Of a stretch of DNA of 64,000 nucleotides, positions 25,804 to 33,540 are shown one piece after another. The stretch comes from Allorhodopirellula heiligendammensis (lineage in GTDB: Bacteria > Planctomycetota > Planctomycetia > Pirellulales > Pirellulaceae). A program made the translations under genes and the position numbers. The stretch is from the NCBI RefSeq assembly GCF_007860105.1, contig NZ_SJPU01000001.1, positions 558,001 through 622,000 of the forward strand, in the 5' to 3' direction. Within the stretch, counting starts at the first letter, position 1, and each line of letters starts with the position of its first letter. Below the pieces are notes generated by a model, which saw nothing but the letters and a program-made list of their open reading frames with translations, made no database searches and had not been told where the DNA came from.

Positions 25804-26666
25804 GCATCACTTCACCCAGAATTAAACTAAGTGAGGACTTAAAGGTGCTTTGGCATTTGCTGTTACGCCCGGTACGTGGGCACACCCATGCCGAGCGATT
25901 AGAAAGCTTTTATCGTGGTCAGGCAGACAGCTATGACTCCTTCCGCTCGCGATTACTTCACGGGCGCGAACGGCTGATCGGCAGCCTTGAGTTTCCCGAT
26001 GATGGTGTGTGGGTAGACATGGGTGCGGGAACGGGCGAAAACGTTGTTTTTGCAGGCGATTCGGTGTCTCGCCTGAGAGCGATTCACCTCGTTGATCTCG
26101 CACCGTCGCTCCTCGAGGTCGCCCAACGGAGAATGCAAGAGCGCGCTATCACGCAAGCCAGAGTGCATCTGTGCGACGCTACCCAATTCGAGCTGCCGCC
26201 CGCGAGTGTTGATGTGATTACGTTTTCATACTCGCTGACGATGATCCCAGACTGGTTCGAGGCGATCTTGGTCGCCCAACGTCTGTTGAAGCCTGGTGGA
26301 ACGATCGCAGTGGTTGATTTTACGGTTTCGAGAAAGTTCGCATCAGCGCCGCAGCGTCAGCACCATTGGTGCCAACGCACTTTCTGGACACACTGGTTTG
26401 CCTTCGACAATGTGTTTTTGACCCCTGACCATCTCGCGATGCTGACTCGCTTGTTCCAAACAGAACGATTGGAGCAATCATCAGGAAGGGTGCCCTACCT
26501 GCCGTTGCTGAGAGCTCCGTTTTATCTCTTTGCGGGGCGAAAATCACGGCAGCGTTGCGACCCAAGCAGCAGTGAAAATCACGTTTTTTCCCGGGATTCC
26601 ACGTATGAATTCGCCTCCCAGTCTAGTGGGGATTGTCAGTTGCGACCGGGACGGGGAACAGTGTGA
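25800..26666 (+). CDS. btaB: BtaB-like S-adenosylmethionine-dependent N-methyltransferase
   Basis: The 288-residue class I methyltransferase has the SAM motif WVDMGAGTGENVVFAGD, the acidic turn HLVDLAPSLLEVA and the motif VDVITFSYSLTMIPDW. BtaB methylates diacylglyceryl homoserine three times to give DGTS. The identification rests on the gene fusion-like coupling to btaA (GTGA overlap) plus the similarity to BtaB of this opening (HAERLESFYRGQADSYD). Length exceeds typical BtaB (about 210) because of an N-terminal extension and a C-terminal tail of about 40 residues of low conservation. It ends 99 bases before pstS, on the same strand. Confidence 0.87.
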   Translation: MSITSPRIKLSEDLKVLWHLLLRPVRGHTHAERLESFYRGQADSYDSFRSRLLHGRERLIGSLEFPDDGVWVDMGAGTGENVVFAGDSVSRLRAIHLVDLAPSLLEVAQRRMQERAITQARVHLCDATQFELPPASVDVITFSYSLTMIPDWFEAILVAQRLLKPGGTIAVVDFTVSRKFASAPQRQHHWCQRTFWTHWFAFDNVFLTPDHLAMLTRLFQTERLEQSSGRVPYLPLLRAPFYLFAGRKSRQRCDPSSSENHVFSRDSTYEFASQSSGDCQLRPGRGTV

Positions 26667-26765
26667 ATATTTCGTTAAGGAAGGTTCCCACGGGCAGTAG
26701 CTCAAACTACAAGTAAGAACCTGAATTTCAAATCATCCAGTGGCACGTAACCAAAGAGGCCCTTT

Positions 26766-27842
26766 GTGCTCAAGTCGGTATCGATTCTTAATACGCTACT
26801 CGGATTGGCAATGGTTGCTGGTTGCGGCCCGTCACGCTCGTCGGATAGCTCCGGTGCAACGGGAGATACCTCTCATGTGAAACTACAGGGTTCTGGGGCG
26901 AGTTTCCCTGCGCCCCTCTACGGTCACTGGTTCAAACAGTTTAGCTCAGAGACGCCGGGCGTCAGGGTTGACTATCAAGCAAAGGGCAGTGGCGGTGGTA
27001 TTAAGGACTTCATTGAGCATACCGTCGATTTTGCGGCCAGTGACGCTGCGATGAATGACGACGAGATATCTCAGGTCGATGCGGGCGTAGTGCTACTGCC
27101 ATTGACTGCCGGTAGCGTGGTGCTGGCCTACAATTTACCGAGCCTTGAGCAGCCACTGAAGTTGTCTCGTGAAGCATACAGCAAAATTTTTCTCGGCGAG
27201 ATCGCCCGCTGGAACGATCCTGTGATCGCGGAGATGAATGAGGGCGCCGATCTGCCTGACTTGCCGGTCACAGTGGTTGTTCGAGCCGACAGTAGCGGGA
27301 CGACCTATGTTTTTACAAATCACCTATCAGCCATCAGTAAGGGATTTGCGAGCGGGCCTGGAACTGGAAAGAGCGTGAGTTGGCCCGAGAGTGACAAGTT
27401 CATTGCTGCACCTAAAAACGATGGTGTGACGGCGACGATCATGCAGACACCCGGCGCCATTGGTTATGTCGAGTTCGGATTTGCGGCCCAGGCTAAGCTG
27501 CCAATGGCAGGGCTTGAGAACCAATCGGGTAAGGTGATTGCGCCGACCCTTGAGAATGCCGCAGCAGCGCTCGCTACCGTTGCGATGCCAGAGGACATGC
27601 GGGCGTGGTTGCCCGATCCGGTCGGCGAACAGGCATACCCGATCGTCAGTTACACATGGCTGCTCTGCTATCAAAAGTATGATGATGAGAACAAGGCTCA
27701 GGCACTCAAAGATTTGGTTCGTTGGTGCCTGACGACAGGGCAGAGTTCCGCTCCCGAGATGGGATACGTGGCACTCCCGCCAAACGTCATCGAATCCGTG
27801 CAAGCGAAACTCGATTCCATTCATTCGAATAAAGTGAACTGA
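26766..27842 (+). CDS. pstS: Phosphate ABC transporter substrate-binding lipoprotein PstS
   Basis: The 358-residue protein starts at GTG after AGAGG, with a lipoprotein signal ending LAMVAGC. Phosphate-binding loops are visible: GSGASFPAPLYGHWF, KGSGGGIKDF, VDFAASDAAM and RADSSGTTYVF. It binds inorganic phosphate outside the cytoplasmic membrane and delivers it to PstCA. Length (about 340 in mature form) fits PstS of the SphX/PstS type. The stop overlaps the pstC start by one base (TGATG). Confidence 0.95.
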   Translation: MLKSVSILNTLLGLAMVAGCGPSRSSDSSGATGDTSHVKLQGSGASFPAPLYGHWFKQFSSETPGVRVDYQAKGSGGGIKDFIEHTVDFAASDAAMNDDEISQVDAGVVLLPLTAGSVVLAYNLPSLEQPLKLSREAYSKIFLGEIARWNDPVIAEMNEGADLPDLPVTVVVRADSSGTTYVFTNHLSAISKGFASGPGTGKSVSWPESDKFIAAPKNDGVTATIMQTPGAIGYVEFGFAAQAKLPMAGLENQSGKVIAPTLENAAAALATVAMPEDMRAWLPDPVGEQAYPIVSYTWLLCYQKYDDENKAQALKDLVRWCLTTGQSSAPEMGYVALPPNVIESVQAKLDSIHSNKVN

Positions 27843-28816
27843 TGTCTAAGTCCGCCGAGTGGGAGTCGCGAGCGTCGGTGTCGACGGCTCCCACCAAGTT
27901 TGATGTCGCGAATGATCGCGTGTTCCGCCAGTTTACTCGTATCTTTGCATGGCTCACCGTTGCACTGGTCTTTTTCATTGTCTACGAAGTCGCTGGAAAA
28001 GCGTTGCCCGCGATCCGCGAGCATGGGCTGTCGTTTCTGACGTCGACTACCTGGAATTTGCAGAAGGGCCAATTCGGTGTGTTACCAGAGATATGGGGAA
28101 CTCTCTATAGTTCGATCTTGGCACTGCTGATTGGTGGATTTTTTGGTGTTTCGATTGCAATCTTCTTAACGCAAAACTTTTTGCCTTCCAAGGTCGAGTG
28201 GGTATTTAAGAACATCGTCGAGTTATTGGCAGCAATCCCCAGCGTGGTTTATGGCCTATGGGGAATCTTTGTCGTCATCCCGATGATCCGGCCTGTGGCG
28301 AACTGGCTCCATAGTCACCTGGGCTGGTGCCCACTGTTTGGCACTTCGCTCTCAGGTCCGGGCATGCTACCGGCGGCGTTGGTGTTGTCCATCATGATTT
28401 TACCCACGGTAACAGCGATCTCGCGTGGATCCTTGAGCAACGTGCCCAGCAAGCTGAAGGAGGCCGCCTACGGACTGGGGGCAACTCGGTGGGAAGCGAT
28501 CTTCGGAGTCATCTTGCCCACGGCGTCGAAGGGGATTTTCGGTGCTCTCGTTCTGGGATTCGGCCGCGCTCTAGGAGAGACGATGGCCTTGGCGATGTTG
28601 GTTGGCAACTCCAACCAGATGAGCGTTTCGCTGTTCTCTCCCGGGAACACGCTTGCCGCCCTCTTGGCAAACCATTTTCCTGAGGCGACTGCATTGGAAG
28701 AGCCGGTGCTGATGTATGCCGCCCTCGTTCTGCTGGCGATCACGTTGGCCGTCAACATCTGTGGTGCTGTCGTGCTCAATCGAGCATCTGCTCGCCTAAC
28801 GGGAGTGGCTCACTGA
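27842..28816 (+). CDS. pstC: Phosphate ABC transporter permease PstC
   Basis: The 324-residue membrane protein has about six transmembrane segments and the permease EAA-type loop KLKEAAYGLGATRWEAIFGVILP followed by GRALGETMALAMLVGN (both split across the cytoplasmic loop contacting PstB). A cytoplasmic N-terminal tail of about 30 residues precedes the first helix. PstC forms the phosphate channel with PstA. It overlaps both neighbours by one base (TGATG junctions), consistent with a single pst transcript. Confidence 0.94.
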   Translation: MSKSAEWESRASVSTAPTKFDVANDRVFRQFTRIFAWLTVALVFFIVYEVAGKALPAIREHGLSFLTSTTWNLQKGQFGVLPEIWGTLYSSILALLIGGFFGVSIAIFLTQNFLPSKVEWVFKNIVELLAAIPSVVYGLWGIFVVIPMIRPVANWLHSHLGWCPLFGTSLSGPGMLPAALVLSIMILPTVTAISRGSLSNVPSKLKEAAYGLGATRWEAIFGVILPTASKGIFGALVLGFGRALGETMALAMLVGNSNQMSVSLFSPGNTLAALLANHFPEATALEEPVLMYAALVLLAITLAVNICGAVVLNRASARLTGVAH

Positions 28817-29730
28817 TGACACCCGATGAAATCACGACCGAGTTCGCTGAGATTGATTTTCCGAAACTCGATCGGTCGCTACGTCATCCACGCACCATGA
28901 TCAGTGCGGCGCTGAGTATAGGGGCGTTTCTGGCGACGGTCGTGGCATGCGTCCCATTGTTGAGTGTGCTCGTCATGCTGGTGTATCGAGGTGGCAAGAA
29001 ATTGTCGCTGGAACTGTTTACGGAGTTGCCGCCGACCGGGTTTGAATCCGGCGGCGGATTCGGCAATGCGATCGTCGGAACCATCGTGATCGTGGCAATC
29101 GCAGCGGTCATCTCCATCCCCAGCGGTGTCTTGACTGCCATCTTTCTAGCTGAGTTTGGTGCGGGGTCTAAAACAGCGTCGGTCGCTCGGTTTTGCGCCA
29201 AAACGTTGACTGGTCTGCCATCGATTTTGGCCGGTGTGTTCGCGTATGCCGCCGTTGTCGTAGCGACAGGAACGTATTCTGCTCCGGCAGGCGGGGTCGC
29301 GTTGTCGCTGTTGATGCTGCCGACGATTATTTTGACCGCCGAAGAGGCGATGCGAATGGTACCCACGAAGATGAAAGAAGCCGCCATCGGCATGGGGTGC
29401 ACGCCAACCCAGGTGGCTTGGAAAATTGTATTGCCAACTGCGCTGCCCGGCATTTTAACGGGTGTGATGTTGGCGATCGCGCGAGCCGCTGGTGAGACCG
29501 CACCGCTGTTATTCACAGCACTTTTCAGTAACTACTGGATCTTTGAAGATGGGCAATCGCAAGTGATGGAGCCGACCGCATCCCTCGCCGTGTTTATCTA
29601 CAACTTTTCCGGAATGCCGTTTGAGAACCAGATTGAGATGGCATGGGCGGCATCACTGATCTTGGTGCTGATGGTTCTGACGACCAATATCACCGGACAA
29701 ATTATTTCACATAAGACAAAACTAACCTAA
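28816..29730 (+). CDS. pstA: Phosphate ABC transporter permease PstA
   Basis: The 304-residue membrane protein has six predicted helices and the PstA coupling loop KMKEAAIGMGCTPTQVAWKI followed by ARAAGETAPLLFTA. It starts with the ATG that overlaps the pstC stop and has a 35-residue cytoplasmic N terminus. Together with PstC it makes the phosphate-conducting pore. The pstB gene starts 23 bases after it, preceded by TTGGAGA. Confidence 0.94.
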   Translation: MTPDEITTEFAEIDFPKLDRSLRHPRTMISAALSIGAFLATVVACVPLLSVLVMLVYRGGKKLSLELFTELPPTGFESGGGFGNAIVGTIVIVAIAAVISIPSGVLTAIFLAEFGAGSKTASVARFCAKTLTGLPSILAGVFAYAAVVVATGTYSAPAGGVALSLLMLPTIILTAEEAMRMVPTKMKEAAIGMGCTPTQVAWKIVLPTALPGILTGVMLAIARAAGETAPLLFTALFSNYWIFEDGQSQVMEPTASLAVFIYNFSGMPFENQIEMAWAASLILVLMVLTTNITGQIISHKTKLT

Positions 29731-29753
29731 CGTAGAAATTTGGAGAATCCAAC

Positions 29754-30578
29754 ATGATTGCGACACCGAGCGATGAAGTGGAAGACTTGTTGGCCAATGG
29801 AGATGGCGACCTGCTATTGGATTGTAGGATCCGAAATCTTTACTATGGATCGTTTCGGGCGGTGCGTGATAGCCACATCCCAATCCATCGAGGGTCCGTA
29901 ACAGCCTTTATCGGTCCATCCGGCTGCGGTAAGAGCAGTGCGCTCCGTTGCCTGAATCGTATGAACGATCTGGTGCGCGGTTTTCGCTTCGACGGGCACG
30001 TTCACTTTCGAGGCAAGGACATTTACCACGCGCATATTGATCCGGTTGCCGTACGACGGTACATCGGCATGGTTTTTCAACAGCCCAATCCGTTTGCCAT
30101 GAGCATTTTCAATAACGTCGCCTTTGGTTTGCGCTTAAATCGCTATCGAGGCGATATTGGCGAGAAGGTCGAAGAGGCTCTTCGTGGGGCGGCTCTTTGG
30201 GAAGAGGTCAAGGACAAGCTGAAAAATAGCGGCCTCTCCCTCTCCGGCGGACAGCAGCAACGACTCTGTATCGCTCGGGCGATCGCGACCGAACCCGAAG
30301 TCCTGCTGATGGATGAGCCCTGCTCGGCCCTCGATCCAATTGCCACTCGGCGGATCGAGGAGCTCATCAGTGAGCTTACTGAGAAGTACACGATTGCAAT
30401 CGTCACCCACAATCTGCAACAGGCCAAACGTGTGGCAAACAATACTGCCTTCATGTACGTCGATACCAGTGAAGGCGGCCGGACAGGTTATCTCGTAGAG
30501 TTCGGAGAGACACAAGAACTCTTCGATTCACCGCAGGAGGATGCCACCAAGCGTTACATCCAAGGCGAATTCAGTTAG
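29754..30578 (+). CDS. pstB: Phosphate ABC transporter ATP-binding protein PstB
   Basis: The 274-residue ATPase has Walker [21 protein letters not shown]-loop [13 protein letters not shown], the signature [16 protein letters not shown], Walker [14 protein letters not shown] and the H-loop [15 protein letters not shown]. These are the textbook PstB features. It energises phosphate import through PstCA. No phoU follows; the next gene is on the opposite strand and converges. PhoU or the PhoR/PhoB pair must be elsewhere if present. Confidence 0.96.
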   Translation: MIATPSDEVEDLLANGDGDLLLDCRIRNLYYGSFRAVRDSHIPIHRGSVTAFIGPSGCGKSSALRCLNRMNDLVRGFRFDGHVHFRGKDIYHAHIDPVAVRRYIGMVFQQPNPFAMSIFNNVAFGLRLNRYRGDIGEKVEEALRGAALWEEVKDKLKNSGLSLSGGQQQRLCIARAIATEPEVLLMDEPCSALDPIATRRIEELISELTEKYTIAIVTHNLQQAKRVANNTAFMYVDTSEGGRTGYLVEFGETQELFDSPQEDATKRYIQGEFS

Positions 30579-30717
30579 TGTTCAGCACACGATGATTGGT
30601 AGGTGTTTGTAAGTTTTCACCCCGTTACCGCGAGAAGTTTCCCCGGACGGAGCCATCTGGCTACGTATGTCGACCGACGGCTCAGCTCGTCAGGAGATCG
30701 CCCCAAACGGCAGTTCG

Positions 30718-33540
30718 TTAGCAGGATTGGCTACTGTCAGCCAGGTGCATCCCATTGCGCCGTGGTGTTTCATCAAGGGGCAGGAACGCAATCTGCCGTT
30801 GAAGTGATGGTTTCGTGGTAGTATCCGTTTGGATCTCTTCGGCATTCTGCCACCATCGCTCATTGCCAAGTTCGAACAAGATCTCGCGTCCTGCAGTGGG
30901 GTCAATGTCCGAATTCGAGGCAAGGTTCCATGCATGAAACAGCAGCGATGCAAAGTTCTTGTTATTGAAATCGGGTTTGTTCGCCGGTGGAGTGAGCAGA
31001 TAGAGACCTTGCCGGGAACGAGTCATCGCGACGTACAGTAAGCAGAGGGCCTCTGTAATGCGGGAGGTGATATTGGCACCGAAGTTTTTTTGCCACCGTT
31101 CCGGCAGGTAGTGCCATTGTTTTTCACTGACGCTGCGGCTCATGCCGACCGGCGGAGCGCCCAGATCGGGCAGGTCGGCAATGCATTGGGGCGATTGGCC
31201 GATTAGATCCTTGTGCAGTTCAGGCAGGAACACAGCATCGAATTCCAGACCTTTGGATTGATGGACCGTCATCACGCGCACCGCCGCTGCTCGCGGGCGC
31301 GGGACCCGTTTCGAGTTGACCAGATCAACAAAATCTCGCAGACGCGATCGAGCGGTATGGCGATACAACGTAGCCAGTTCAACGAGTTGGTTCAGTCGTC
31401 CACACTCGCGGTCGTCACAGGCAGTTCGCAATGCCTCGGTGAGAAACAGCACTGTGGCGGGTAACCCGAGGTTCTCGAGCATACAACGCAGTTGATTCGC
31501 TGCCGCATCAGGAGCGTCATCGTTTGCGAGCGGCAAGCAGTTCGCTAGCGGTGAGTGCGAGATGTGGAACCGCCAGCGGCCGTCGCCGGGATGCTCCACC
31601 ATCATCAGTGCCGAAAGCACCCACCGCACAGCGACGGAATCTGAAAGGGGATTGCCGCCTTCTGCGCTGACGTCGACCCCGCGTGATTCCAGGTGATCGA
31701 TGAGCATCGCCACGGTCGCATTGGTCCGTGTCAGAACACCAATGGTTAACTGTGGTGCCTGCCGATGCAGGTCTTCAATTTGATTAGCGGCTTCGACGAG
31801 TAGTGCATCGGTGATTTCCTTGGCGGTTGGTTTGACCGGTTTAGCCTTTGGCACATCCGCGTTTTCCTTAGGCGCAATCAGCGGTCCGGTCATGAACCGT
31901 ACGAAACCGGGTAATGATCTGGCTGCGGTATGTTTGGGGAACTTTGTTGCGAAGGTTTGTAGCGCGGTCGCCTCATAACAGCCTTTCTCTGCAGGATCAT
32001 TGTTCGCCGGTGTCTCAGCGAGGGGATGCCGAGTCAAGTTCTGGAAGGCATCGGTAACGGCATCGAGTACGATCGCAGAACTGCGAAAGCTTTTGTCCTG
32101 TGAACTCGATACGATCCCATCAATATTGGAATCAACCGCATCAAAGATTTCAGCGACGCCACCGCGCCAGCCGTAAATCGCCTGTTTCGTATCGCCCACA
32201 CAGAAAAATGAATGGCTGCGACGCGAATCGATCGGACTCTGGCTTCCGGTGGTAACGCCATCTGGACTCGCATCAGACTTCACCGTGGACTGAGCGAGTA
32301 CTTTGAGCACCTGCCACTGCACCGGAGCGGTGTCTTGGAACTCATCGAGGAGAAGATGGTTGATGTTGGCATCGAGCCGCCGCTGGATCGTTTCTGCATC
32401 GAGACTACGAAAAATGCCAGCCAGTCGAACAGCGATATCATCGAAGGCAAATGCACGTTGGGATTGCTTGACTTCGGAAATCGCTTCTTCGTAGTGCACC
32501 GCAACTCCACCTGTGGCTTGGTTCTGGCTCCTTAACAACGAAAGGGCTTCGCATTGGACAGACTGATACAAAACGTCAAAGCCGGAATCGATCTCTGCGG
32601 GAAATTTACTTCGCCCGTACTTAACTTCCTCATCGAGTCGACGCGATTTGTGAATGTTTTTAAGCAGAGTTTGTTCAATGAGCGGTGCTAGGTCACGCGC
32701 GTCGAGATGATCCGCCATCTTCTCGAGCAGTTCTCGCAAAGACTTCTGCGGTGGAGATGCCATGCGAAAAGATCCCGCCGTCGCGGTGATCAATTTTGAT
32801 TCCGGGCGTGTCGGTACCTGGATCAAGTCCCATACATCCACGCCGGCCTGCCGGGCCATCGCGTACGTCGTTTCCACAACGGTAATCAGCTCGCGGGCGA
32901 TATTTCGTTTGACGTCGCCGCGGCCAAGCATCGAAATCAGAGTTTCGATCTCGGCGGGTTTGAGGGTGTCGATCATGTTGCCAACGGCGACCTGCCGCAG
33001 CCAGACCTCTTCGACATCGTCGGTCAATCGCCACCCCGGAGGAAGCTCCAGTTCAAATGGTAGCGCACGAGCGAGTTGCGAAAACAGACTGTCGAGTGTG
33101 CAGATTCGCAGCCGGTGAATATTCCGGAGCAACCGATGAAATAGGTCACCACAAACGTGCCTGGGAAGTCCCGGCAATCCGACCTGGTCGCGTAACGCCG
33201 TTAGCGCCTCTGGTTTTGTGGGATCGGCGGCTTGGCCGAGCGTCACTAGTACCCGCGTCAAAATTTCCCCTGCGGCTTTGCGGGTAAATGTGGTCGCCAG
33301 CACGGTCTCGGGAGGTGCGCCGGTCAGCAGTATTTTCAGTAATCGGGCGGTCAACTGGTAGGTCTTGCCAGTACCCGCTGAGGCGCGCACAAGCGTGGGT
33401 TCAAATGCGCCTCGTAATAACTCGGGAGTGAGCAGGTCCTGGCCGAGCAGCAGTTCGTCAAACGCATCGTCTGGACGCGTTTCGCCGTGCTCTATACTCA
33501 CGAGTTCCGCATTGGCGACGTCCGTTCTGGAATTGTTCAT
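30718..33540 (-). CDS. AddA/RecB-like UvrD-family helicase without the C-terminal nuclease domain
   Basis: The 940-residue SF1 helicase has motif I ASAGTGKT (53-60), motif Ia TFTRKAAGEI, motif II LLDEFQDTAPVQW, motif III VGDTKQAIYGWRGG, motif V TVHQSKGLEFDAVFL and motif VI LYVAMTRSRQGLYLL. AddA proteins run to about 1,200 residues with a RecB-type nuclease at the end; here the sequence stops about 80 residues after motif VI with no DYKT-like motif. It would unwind DNA ends and load strands during double-strand-break repair. It overlaps the upstream AddB-like gene by four bases (ATGA), forming a two-subunit complex. Confidence 0.9.
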   Translation of the reverse strand: MNNSRTDVANAELVSIEHGETRPDDAFDELLLGQDLLTPELLRGAFEPTLVRASAGTGKTYQLTARLLKILLTGAPPETVLATTFTRKAAGEILTRVLVTLGQAADPTKPEALTALRDQVGLPGLPRHVCGDLFHRLLRNIHRLRICTLDSLFSQLARALPFELELPPGWRLTDDVEEVWLRQVAVGNMIDTLKPAEIETLISMLGRGDVKRNIARELITVVETTYAMARQAGVDVWDLIQVPTRPESKLITATAGSFRMASPPQKSLRELLEKMADHLDARDLAPLIEQTLLKNIHKSRRLDEEVKYGRSKFPAEIDSGFDVLYQSVQCEALSLLRSQNQATGGVAVHYEEAISEVKQSQRAFAFDDIAVRLAGIFRSLDAETIQRRLDANINHLLLDEFQDTAPVQWQVLKVLAQSTVKSDASPDGVTTGSQSPIDSRRSHSFFCVGDTKQAIYGWRGGVAEIFDAVDSNIDGIVSSSQDKSFRSSAIVLDAVTDAFQNLTRHPLAETPANNDPAEKGCYEATALQTFATKFPKHTAARSLPGFVRFMTGPLIAPKENADVPKAKPVKPTAKEITDALLVEAANQIEDLHRQAPQLTIGVLTRTNATVAMLIDHLESRGVDVSAEGGNPLSDSVAVRWVLSALMMVEHPGDGRWRFHISHSPLANCLPLANDDAPDAAANQLRCMLENLGLPATVLFLTEALRTACDDRECGRLNQLVELATLYRHTARSRLRDFVDLVNSKRVPRPRAAAVRVMTVHQSKGLEFDAVFLPELHKDLIGQSPQCIADLPDLGAPPVGMSRSVSEKQWHYLPERWQKNFGANITSRITEALCLLYVAMTRSRQGLYLLTPPANKPDFNNKNFASLLFHAWNLASNSDIDPTAGREILFELGNERWWQNAEEIQTDTTTKPSLQRQIAFLPLDETPRRNGMHLADSSQSC

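Noticed and set aside
30579-30717. Possible phoU after pstB
   Set aside because: The gap is only about 140 bases and the next gene is convergent; no phoU frame exists here.
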